Of a stretch of DNA of 64,000 nucleotides, positions 1-6,213 are shown in pieces. The stretch is from an uncultured Dorea sp. (GTDB lineage: Bacteria; Bacillota_A; Clostridia; Lachnospirales; Lachnospiraceae). The position numbers were made by a program, and so were the translations under genes. Location of the stretch: positions 124,248 to 188,247 of the forward strand of contig CAJTRM010000001.1 of NCBI GenBank assembly GCA_910578865.1, read 5' to 3'. How positions within the stretch are numbered: position 1 is the first letter of the stretch; each line of letters opens with the position of its first letter. The notes beneath the pieces were generated by a model. That model was given only the letters and a program-made list of their open reading frames with translations, was not told the origin of the DNA and made no database searches.

Positions 1-1
1 A

Positions 2-1618
2 AAAAATCAGTTGAATTTAACAATGGCTGATGCCCAGGCAGAGTATGATGAGATTTGTTCGTTGACCAATCCAACAGTAAAGAAAGTTTTATTGCAGTCA
101 TTTGCTGATGATTGCGATGCGGCAGCAGTACATCTTAAAGCAGCGTCTCTTCCGAGACAGAAATACAAAGTTATTCTCCCAATTACTTCGATGAAAGATG
201 ACGAGGTGTATGCACCTGGCTATGAGAACGGAGAGAAAGTAGCTCTTATAAGGTTTCCTCATGGTGGAACTTTTGAAATCCCTGTTCTTACTGTAAATAA
301 TAAACAGGCAGAAGCAAAGAGTAAACTCGGTCTTGCTAAAGATGCCGTTGGTATCAATAGTAAAGTTGCTGAGAGACTTTCTGGAGCAGACTTTGACGGC
401 GATACTGTAATGATTGTTCCTACTGGTAAGGGTGTAAAAATTACTTCCACTCCACCATTAAAGGGACTAGAGGGATTTGACGGTAAACTTGAATACGGGC
501 ACGATTCTACGAAGACTGATCCCGATGGAACTGTCCATTATTATCGTAACGGCAGAGAGTTTAAACCTATGAAGAATACCCAGACTGAGATGGGGATTAT
601 TTCTAATTTAATTACAGACATGACTCTAAGAGGCGCTAAAGAAGATGAGCTTGCGAAAGCTGTTCGTCATAGTATGGTTGTAATTGATGCAGAAAAACAC
701 GGTTTGGATTACAAACAGAGCGAAAAGGACAATGATATAGCCTATCTGAAGAAGACTTATCAGGGAACAACTGATGTGAATGGTCGCTATCATGAGGGTG
801 CTGCGACTCTTATTTCAAGGTCGAAGTCTCAGCAGGAGGTATTGAAGCGTAAGGGTAGTCCCAAGGTAAATCAGAAAGGTAAAGAGTGGTATGATCCAAG
901 CAAACCGGAGGGGAGTCTGATCTGGAATTCTGTAACTGAAGAATACACGGACAAGAATGGTAAGGTCAAAGTAAGAACACAGAAGAGTACGAAGATGGCA
1001 GAGACAGACGATGCCCGCCTCCTTATCTCTGATGCGGATACCCCCCAGGAAAGGGCGTATGCCGAGTATGCTAATCAAAGAAAGGACCTTGCCAACAGAG
1101 CCCGTCTCGAAATCATCAATACTGGTAAGATAGCCTACTCTGCTTCAGCTAAGGCTACCTATAAGGAAGAGGTGGACGGTATGCTTGCCGATTTAAACAT
1201 AGCCCTCCGTAATGCACCAAAGGAGACCCAGGCTCAGATCATGGCAAACTCTAAGGTAAATGCTATGAAAAAAGCGAATCCGGACATGACTTCTAAGGAG
1301 ATAAAGAAGGCTAGCCAACAGGCGCTTACAGAAGCTCGTATCCAGATGGGTGCAGAAAGAGTTAAGGTACCTCTTGATGAAAAGAGATGGGAGGCTATAC
1401 AGGCAGGGGCTATTAGTGAGAGCCAGCTTCTCAAGATCCTTAACAATGCTGACATTGACGAGGTTCGTCAGTATGCAACACCTCGCGCCACATCAACACT
1501 CAGCCCCGCTAAAGTTAGTAAGATTGAAGCTATGCAGGCATCTGGTAACTATAGTATTGCTGAGATAGCCCAGGCTGTTGGTGTATCATCTTCCACAGTA
1601 TCCAACTATTTGAAATGA
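2..1618 (+). CDS. Phage single-chain RNA-polymerase-like protein (YonO-like), 5'-truncated by window edge
   Basis: The reading frame is open from the first bases, so the gene starts left of the window; the visible part is about 538 residues. Counting from the TTG at base 11, residues 124-136 read SGADFDGDTVMIV. The DFDGD is the metal-binding signature of the double-psi beta-barrel of multisubunit RNA polymerase beta' and of the phage single-chain relatives (YonO of SPbeta). The upstream RFPHGGTFEIP segment is compatible with such a barrel. A lysine-rich helical region follows, and the last ~25 residues (IAEIAQAVGVSSSTVSNYL) look like a helix-turn-helix. Inferred role: phage-specific transcription or a related nucleic-acid polymerase. 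The second barrel would lie outside the window, so the family call rests on one motif plus context. The next gene follows after 19 bases. Confidence 0.6.
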   Translation, partial: KNQLNLTMADAQAEYDEICSLTNPTVKKVLLQSFADDCDAAAVHLKAASLPRQKYKVILPITSMKDDEVYAPGYENGEKVALIRFPHGGTFEIPVLTVNNKQAEAKSKLGLAKDAVGINSKVAERLSGADFDGDTVMIVPTGKGVKITSTPPLKGLEGFDGKLEYGHDSTKTDPDGTVHYYRNGREFKPMKNTQTEMGIISNLITDMTLRGAKEDELAKAVRHSMVVIDAEKHGLDYKQSEKDNDIAYLKKTYQGTTDVNGRYHEGAATLISRSKSQQEVLKRKGSPKVNQKGKEWYDPSKPEGSLIWNSVTEEYTDKNGKVKVRTQKSTKMAETDDARLLISDADTPQERAYAEYANQRKDLANRARLEIINTGKIAYSASAKATYKEEVDGMLADLNIALRNAPKETQAQIMANSKVNAMKKANPDMTSKEIKKASQQALTEARIQMGAERVKVPLDEKRWEAIQAGAISESQLLKILNNADIDEVRQYATPRATSTLSPAKVSKIEAMQASGNYSIAEIAQAVGVSSSTVSNYLK

Positions 1619-1637
1619 AAGGAGTGAATAAGGATTC

Positions 1638-1886
1638 ATGAGTAGAGTTAGATTAACGACAGTTGACAATCCTTATGATCCATTTGAACAGTTCACTTCT
1701 TGGTTTCTGTTCGATGAGGAAAAAGGTTATCATTCAACTTCGTATCTTGGAAGAATTGCTCGAACTTCTGATGAACTTTCTGATGAAGAGAATAATCGTG
1801 AAGAAGAAAGAGCGATTGATGAAATAATAAAGTACGATTTCAGAAACATTTATCGAAAAGTTAGAGAAAAAGTTTCAAATGCTTAG
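1638..1886 (+). CDS. Small acidic phage protein, unknown function
   Basis: An 82-residue protein starts at ATG 1638 behind a GGAGTG ribosome site that overlaps the end of the polymerase-like gene. It is rich in Glu and Asp, has no membrane segment and no motif I recognise. The first half has aromatic residues (FTSWFLFDEEKGYHS); the second half is a charged helix. Co-directional placement between the polymerase-like gene and the packaging region suggests a late or middle phage protein. I do not assign a function. Confidence 0.6.
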   Translation: MSRVRLTTVDNPYDPFEQFTSWFLFDEEKGYHSTSYLGRIARTSDELSDEENNREEERAIDEIIKYDFRNIYRKVREKVSNA

Positions 1887-2277
1887 AAATTTTTCTTTTC
1901 TTTGTTTAAAAAATAAATTTCTGAAAAAATTTTATTAAAAAAAAGCTGTCGCATGGTCTTATCAGGTTGAAAAGGCATAGGGGGAGGGTCGCTAAAATGA
2001 CACCCCCTCCTTCATCGCGGCGGTCTTTAAAAATTCTCCGGGGGTATATTTTGGGGTTGGCTTTTGCTTCCGTGTGACTCTTGAAAGAGCTTCCAGGGCT
2101 AGAATTCCTCCTGCGGCTGTGGATATTCTTTCCTTTCGGTTTTCTCCTTTCGGATTGAATAATAACTGGTCTTGGGAGTTCTTTCAAAAGTCACACAATG
2201 TATTACCAAAACTACTACAAAACTTCTGGAAAACAAAAAGAAACCACATAATTTCTTAACGAGAGGAGGCGGCAAGG
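1887..2277. other. 391-base gene-poor region upstream of packaging genes
   Basis: No convincing gene lies here. From left to right it holds an A/T-rich stretch (1887-1945), a G-rich/C-rich imperfect inverted repeat (1979-1989 with 2002-2012), a GC-rich patch (GCGGCGG, CTCCGGGGG, 2017-2045), the long stem region 2072-2196 described separately, and an A-rich leader with a strong GAGGAGG ribosome site before ATG 2278. The position directly before the small packaging-type gene makes it a candidate for the phage packaging site (cos or pac). That is inference from position; no cut site can be recognised by eye. Short frames on either strand here lack ribosome sites and family resemblance. Confidence 0.5.
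2072..2196 (+). ncRNA. Candidate structured phage RNA closed by a 29-pair imperfect stem
   Basis: Bases 2072-2087 pair with 2181-2196 (15 of 16 Watson-Crick, one C-A mismatch at 2080/2188). The helix continues without a gap as 2088-2100 with 2168-2180, where all 13 pairs form if six G-U pairs are allowed. The enclosed 67 bases contain a possible hairpin 2102-2128 (GAATTCC against GGA-T-ATTC) and a tandem CCTTTCGG direct repeat (2132 and 2147). The many G-U pairs and single mismatch fit a folded RNA better than a DNA palindrome. No U-run follows, so it is not an ordinary terminator. It ends 81 bases before the putative small terminase gene. Function unknown; packaging RNA, regulatory leader or other structured RNA are possible. 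Confidence 0.5.
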
Positions 2278-2619
2278 ATGAGTAAAGCCAAGGCTGTAAG
2301 CTCTTCTGATTCTTCGAGAAGAATGCGACCGGCTTTATCGCCGGAGGCTAGAGAGAATCAAATGATATCTTTGGCTATTGACCTTGCTGAGAAACAGTTA
2401 ATGGAAGGTACTGCTTCTTCTCAAGTCATAACACATTATTTGAAATTGGGGTCAACAAAAGAACGTATTGAAAAGGAGATTCTCGAAAAGCAGAAGGACT
2501 TAATAGAAGCAAAAACACAATCACTTCAATCTGCAAAGAGGATTGAAGAAATGTATGGGGAAGCTATGAAAGCATTTCGGAGTTATAGTGGTCAAGGAGA
2601 TTTCGAGCCTGATGATTAA
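2278..2619 (+). CDS. Putative small terminase-like packaging protein
   Basis: A 113-residue soluble, charged helical protein from ATG 2278, preceded by GAGGAGG. The segment MRPALSPEARENQMISLAID, followed by KQLMEGTASSQVITHYLKLGS, is familiar from Firmicutes phages, where this protein sits just before an HNH nuclease and the large terminase. The Thr-Ala-Ser-Ser-Gln-Val turn followed by a basic helix is compatible with DNA binding, and the C-terminal half (residues 60-100) looks like a coiled coil. Role as small terminase subunit is inferred from position. Its end overlaps the HNH gene by 8 bases, suggesting translational coupling. Confidence 0.5.
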   Translation: MSKAKAVSSSDSSRRMRPALSPEARENQMISLAIDLAEKQLMEGTASSQVITHYLKLGSTKERIEKEILEKQKDLIEAKTQSLQSAKRIEEMYGEAMKAFRSYSGQGDFEPDD

Positions 2620-3025
2620 AACATATTCAGAGCTTATCCGAATACCGACTTTTGAAGAACGTTATCGGTATCTTCGTCTTTTGGGAACTGTCGGAGAAGA
2701 GACGTTTGGTTTTAAGAGATGGCTCAATCAGGAATTTTACCATTCAGACGAGTGGCAGAAATTTCGCAATAAAATTATTGTTCGTGACAACGGATGTGAT
2801 TTGGGCGTTGATGGATTTCAAATCTTTGGTTCTGTTATCATTCATCATATCAATCCAATAACTTATGAGGATATTCTCAACAACAATCCATGTGTGTTTG
2901 ATCCGAACAATGTTATTTGTACAAAGCACACCACACATAACGCTATTCATTACGGAAATGAAAAACTTTTAAGTAGTCCTCTGAATGAAAGAACAAAAAA
3001 TGATACATGCCCTTGGAGGTATTAG
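2612..3025 (+). CDS. HNH homing-type endonuclease, packaging-associated
   Basis: A 137-residue protein with a typical phage HNH/beta-beta-alpha-metal core: VIIHHINPIT supplies the two histidines, followed by DPNNVICTKHTTHNAIH with the asparagine and final histidine. HNH nucleases next to terminase genes assist cos cleavage and head packaging in several HK97-type phages. I chose ATG 2612, which overlaps the preceding stop and has an AAGGAGA site 11 bases upstream; an in-frame ATG at 2588 would lengthen the overlap. The gene lies between the putative small terminase and connector genes, with the large terminase 3.2 kb further on. Confidence 0.8.
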   Translation: MIKTYSELIRIPTFEERYRYLRLLGTVGEETFGFKRWLNQEFYHSDEWQKFRNKIIVRDNGCDLGVDGFQIFGSVIIHHINPITYEDILNNNPCVFDPNNVICTKHTTHNAIHYGNEKLLSSPLNERTKNDTCPWRY

Positions 3026-3048
3026 AAAAAAGAAAAAGGAGAAGAATT

Positions 3049-3291
3049 ATGGATAACAAAAAATTTGCTGGTATGAGAATTGGTGAACCGATTATCGGTC
3101 ATGTAGTCAACTGTTCAAAGCTTAACGTTCGTAAAGATCCGGATGCAGACGCTGAGATTCTCGGCACCATTATCGCAGGATCAGAGGTGATGATTGATGA
3201 AAGTGAATCCACAGATGACTTCTATAATATCTGTGCGGCTTCTGGATTCGAGGGATTCTGCATGAAGCAGTTCATCGAAGTTGAAGAGTAA
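3049..3291 (+). CDS. Small SH3-type (SH3b) domain phage protein
   Basis: An 80-residue protein with the bacterial SH3 pattern: VVNCSKLNVRKDPDADAEILGTIIAGSEVMI then FYNICAASGFEGFCMKQFIEV. The LNVRKDPD and EGFCMKQFI blocks are the usual SH3b landmarks. ATG 3049 is used because AAAAGGAGAAG stands just upstream; an earlier in-frame ATG has no ribosome site. SH3b domains bind peptides or cell-wall material. Here the domain has no enzyme attached, so it may be a structural or decoration protein. No signal peptide. Confidence 0.65.
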   Translation: MDNKKFAGMRIGEPIIGHVVNCSKLNVRKDPDADAEILGTIIAGSEVMIDESESTDDFYNICAASGFEGFCMKQFIEVEE

Positions 3292-3303
3292 AGGAGAAGA
3301 ACT

Positions 3304-3660
3304 ATGGAGAGCATACTGACATCAATAAAGAAACTTCTTGGAATCCCGGAAGAGTATGAACAGTTCGATACCGACGTCATTATGCATATTAACTCTGTGT
3401 TTTCAATTTTGACTCAGCTTGGTGTTGGGCCTTCCAATGGCTTTTCGATTGAAAATAAAGAGGCAACATGGCACGACTTCATCGGTGAGGAAAGTGGAAT
3501 CGAGATGGTAAAGAGCTACATACATTTGAAAGTTAAGCTCCTTTTTGATCCACCGCTCAGCTCTGCGGTTATAGAAGCAATGAATCAAATGATTAAAGAA
3601 TTAGAGTGGCGGCTCAATGCTGCTGTCGATCCATCGAAAGGAGGAAATCAAAATGGTTAA
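3304..3660 (+). CDS. gp6-like head-tail connector protein
   Basis: A 118-residue helical protein starting at ATG 3304 after AAAGGAGAAG. The order (short N-terminal helix, long helix with D-x-x-I-M-H-I-N-S, then VKSYIHLKVKLLFDPPLSS and a final helix ending in ELEWRLN) matches the head-tail connector (gp6-like) family of HK97-type phages, which form the ring beneath the portal. It lies upstream of the terminase here, whereas such connectors normally follow the capsid gene. The last 8 bases overlap the next gene. Confidence 0.6.
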   Translation: MESILTSIKKLLGIPEEYEQFDTDVIMHINSVFSILTQLGVGPSNGFSIENKEATWHDFIGEESGIEMVKSYIHLKVKLLFDPPLSSAVIEAMNQMIKELEWRLNAAVDPSKGGNQNG

Positions 3661-4168
3661 GAATGAGCTTTATCATCATGGTATCCTCGGCCAGAAGTGG
3701 GGAGTGAGACGTTTTCAGAATAAAGACGGCACTTTGACAAATGAGGGTCAGAAGAGATATGAACGTGATAAGCTGGAAAATGCCGGAAAGAAGAAAGACA
3801 ATCGTATCGATGTGTCACAGCCAGATCCTAATAGATGGGTAAAGGAAGACCTTACCCGTCGGCAGAATGTTGTGAACACGACTTCTAAACTTGTCGATGA
3901 GTTTGGAAAGATTGAGAAAGAAACCAGACCAAAGGCGACAACGACTAAAATGGATTTATCAAAAATGAGCGATAAAGAAATGCGGGAGCGGATAAACCGT
4001 GAACTTCTTGAGCAGCAGTACAATAAGCTTTTCTCTGAAGTTAGTCCGGCTGACGTATCAAAAGGGAGAAAATACACCCAAGCTATTCTTGAAACTGCCG
4101 GGACTGTGCTAACTTTGACAAGTTCTGCTCTTGCTATAGCACTGTCAATAAAGGAGTTAAAGGGATGA
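3653..4168 (+). CDS. HGILGQKWG-tagged phage protein with C-terminal membrane segment
   Basis: A 171-residue protein from ATG 3653 (AGGAGG ribosome site). Residues 1-30 carry the tag LYHHGILGQKWGVRRF followed by QNKDGTLTNEGQKRY, found at the start of many Firmicutes phage head-region proteins. The middle is a charged, probably coiled-coil region; residues ~145-167 are hydrophobic (TVLTLTSSALAIALSI) and may cross a membrane. No catalytic motif is visible. The first 99 bases of the ribosome-site/tag region (3639-3737) are identical to 5061-5159, so the two genes share a recent duplication. Role unknown; an internal-head or ejected protein is a reasonable guess. Confidence 0.65.
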   Translation: MVKNELYHHGILGQKWGVRRFQNKDGTLTNEGQKRYERDKLENAGKKKDNRIDVSQPDPNRWVKEDLTRRQNVVNTTSKLVDEFGKIEKETRPKATTTKMDLSKMSDKEMRERINRELLEQQYNKLFSEVSPADVSKGRKYTQAILETAGTVLTLTSSALAIALSIKELKG

Positions 4169-5052
4169 GTCACATTTCACATCATGGTATCCTCGGCCAG
4201 AAGTGGGGAAATCGAAATGGACCGCCTTATCCGTTAGGTGGCGGTGACTATACTGCGGCGGAAAAAAGAGCTATCTATACAAAAAGACGCCGTGGAAACA
4301 GTATTTACAATAAGAAACATTTCGACGAAGTTCTCAAATCCGATAAGACTACTCTGAGTACATTGTCTTATGATAAGGATAGAACCAAAGGAACTGATAT
4401 GTTCTATGCCACTCATAATACATTGGATAAGCATCAGTATAATGCTTTGTTTAATCGAAAAATTCCCCAAACCATTTATGACGAGACAGGAAATCCGATT
4501 GGAACCGGAATGTTTATGAAGTATAGGATAGACAATTCCATAAAGCGTGATTTAAAAGTAGCAAGCGAAGATTCCGGGGCTGAAGTCTTTAGACAGCTTT
4601 ACAAGAAGGACCGAGATTTCTATAACTTTGTTACAGATGATGAACGTATGCAGAATTACTTTGTCAGCGATAAGTATAAGTTTAAAGGATACAGAGAAGC
4701 CAGAGACGTTCTGAAGAAGATGAAAGATTCAGATTACGTTCCAACCGCTGACGAGCTTCAAAAAGTCTATCGGATGTTTAACTATGTTATTCCATATGAT
4801 GGTCAGGGCAATGCTCGTGAAGGAAAAGATGTTCTGACGCAAAGAACCAAATTTTTTGCAGCTTGCAAAGATGCTGGTTATGGTGCTGTTCTTGACACAA
4901 ACGATGCTATTTATGGTGGGTTTAAGGCGAAATCTCCCGTGATAGTTTTCGATATGGAACAGGTTGTTCCAAAAGATGTATACCGGACAAAAGTAAGTGA
5001 TCAAAGATTTTCGGAGTTGGCATTAGCTGGACGAAAACTTCTCGGTTTATAA
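4165..5052 (+). CDS. HGILGQKWG-tagged phage protein with large unknown C-terminal domain
   Basis: A 295-residue protein whose ATG overlaps the preceding TGA. It starts SHHGILGQKWGNRNGPPYPL; a 30-base block (4180-4209) is identical to the tag DNA of the neighbouring gene, then the sequences diverge. The C-terminal ~240 residues are different from the neighbours: TDMFYATHNTLDKHQYNALF near residue 80, a charged helical middle, and AGYGAVLDTNDAIYGGFKAK near residue 240 followed by SPVIVFDMEQV. The last block resembles C-terminal blocks of phage head-associated (MuF-linked) ADP-ribosyltransferase-like domains, but I cannot confirm a catalytic triad. Function undetermined. Confidence 0.6.
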   Translation: MSHISHHGILGQKWGNRNGPPYPLGGGDYTAAEKRAIYTKRRRGNSIYNKKHFDEVLKSDKTTLSTLSYDKDRTKGTDMFYATHNTLDKHQYNALFNRKIPQTIYDETGNPIGTGMFMKYRIDNSIKRDLKVASEDSGAEVFRQLYKKDRDFYNFVTDDERMQNYFVSDKYKFKGYREARDVLKKMKDSDYVPTADELQKVYRMFNYVIPYDGQGNAREGKDVLTQRTKFFAACKDAGYGAVLDTNDAIYGGFKAKSPVIVFDMEQVVPKDVYRTKVSDQRFSELALAGRKLLGL

Positions 5053-5074
5053 GATTTAATAGGAGGAAATCAAA

Positions 5075-5953
5075 ATGGTTAAGAATGAGCTTTATCATCA
5101 TGGTATCCTCGGCCAGAAGTGGGGAGTGAGACGTTTTCAGAATAAAGACGGCACTTTGATTCAGGCTGGTAAAAATCGCCGTAAGAAAGAAGATACTGAA
5201 ACTGATCAGGTTGCTAAAGGAAAATCGTTCGTAGAACGCTATAGCAATCAGAAAATATCTCAAATGGGAAAAGCCAGTGGAGCCGGTGAAGAACTAGCTG
5301 TACAAGCAATCGCTTATACCACCGCCATTGCAACAATGTACGGCATATCGAAGCTTAGTGAACATTTTTCGAGAAAGTCTAAAATGAAAGAACTTGATGA
5401 ATACAACAAGACTAAAGACATCAAGAGTTTTAGCGATGCTCCGAGATTATCTCAAAAGATGAGCGCAAAAGATAGCATGAAGCATACGAATCCAGATTAT
5501 CCATCTGAAGGAACGACAATGAACTGTACTTTCTGTACAACGGCAATGGCTTTGAGAGAAAAAGGATATGATATAAGAGCGAGAAAGGTTAAAGGCGATG
5601 GTTTTTATGCTGATGATCTTTTTAAAGCAACTTTTAATTCTTCCGAAATTAAGATGCCAAAGCGAAGCAAACCAGATGATGTCTTAAAGACGTTAGCTTC
5701 CAACGGAAATGGAGCTTACGGAAATTTAACAGTTATATGGACTCTCGGAGGCGGTCATAGTGTATTCTGGAAGAATGAAAATGGAAAGACACATATTTAC
5801 GATGGGCAATCAGGAGAGGAAATTACTAGCTCAGCCTCGGCTACGAGAAATTTTATGAGTTATGTAAATCTTCGCAATGTTAAGTATAATAGACTTGATA
5901 ACTGTAAGCCAACAGAGTATGCTTTAGCTATCGTTGAAAGAAATGATAAGTAA
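5075..5953 (+). CDS. HGILGQKWG-tagged protein with papain-fold toxin-like (Tox-PL) domain
   Basis: A 292-residue protein. Residues 1-29 are identical to the start of the 3653 gene product (LYHHGILGQKWGVRRF). Residues 74-92 are hydrophobic. From residue ~140 the pattern fits papain-fold toxin domains of the Tox-PL/protein-glutamine-deamidase type: TTMNCTFCTTAMALREKGYD with candidate nucleophile Cys151, GGGHSVFW with His228, and HIYDGQSGEE with Asp243 and Gln245. These match the Cys-His-Asp order and the NC, H and DxQ context of that superfamily. Known members deamidate or cleave host proteins. Whether this one is injected with phage DNA, assembles in heads or acts otherwise is inference. The small gene at 5967 follows closely. 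Confidence 0.65.
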   Translation: MVKNELYHHGILGQKWGVRRFQNKDGTLIQAGKNRRKKEDTETDQVAKGKSFVERYSNQKISQMGKASGAGEELAVQAIAYTTAIATMYGISKLSEHFSRKSKMKELDEYNKTKDIKSFSDAPRLSQKMSAKDSMKHTNPDYPSEGTTMNCTFCTTAMALREKGYDIRARKVKGDGFYADDLFKATFNSSEIKMPKRSKPDDVLKTLASNGNGAYGNLTVIWTLGGGHSVFWKNENGKTHIYDGQSGEEITSSASATRNFMSYVNLRNVKYNRLDNCKPTEYALAIVERNDK

Positions 5954-5966
5954 GGAGGCGATATCT

Positions 5967-6191
5967 ATGACAGTAAAAGAAGCTGTTGCTATCTTAACTA
6001 AAAAATATCCTGGAAGAGTTGTTCTTGGGTATTGGGAAGATGGCGATGATTACATTTTTAATACAAAACCTATCAAAGCTATTCGTGGACTTGCTGCACC
6101 CGGACAGTTTGTCGTTACAAAAGACGGAGATGTTTACGGAACAAATCCTATGCGGCATAATCTTGATCCTAAGGCGATGAAGAAAATTTGA
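5967..6191 (+). CDS. Small conserved-looking protein after the papain-fold gene; possible partner or immunity protein
   Basis: A 74-residue soluble protein from ATG 5967, chosen because TAAGGAGGCG stands 6 bases upstream; an in-frame ATG at 5934 lacks this. The sequence begins with a helix (TVKEAVAILTKKYPG), then beta-rich segments ending in FVVTKDGDVYGTNPMRH. No enzyme motif and no membrane segment. It starts 13 bases after the Tox-PL-like gene. Small single-domain proteins directly after toxin genes are often immunity proteins, but this gene is also compatible with a general phage head-region protein. Confidence 0.5.
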   Translation: MTVKEAVAILTKKYPGRVVLGYWEDGDDYIFNTKPIKAIRGLAAPGQFVVTKDGDVYGTNPMRHNLDPKAMKKI

Positions 6192-6213
6192 GAAATTAAG
6201 AGGTAAATAAAAT

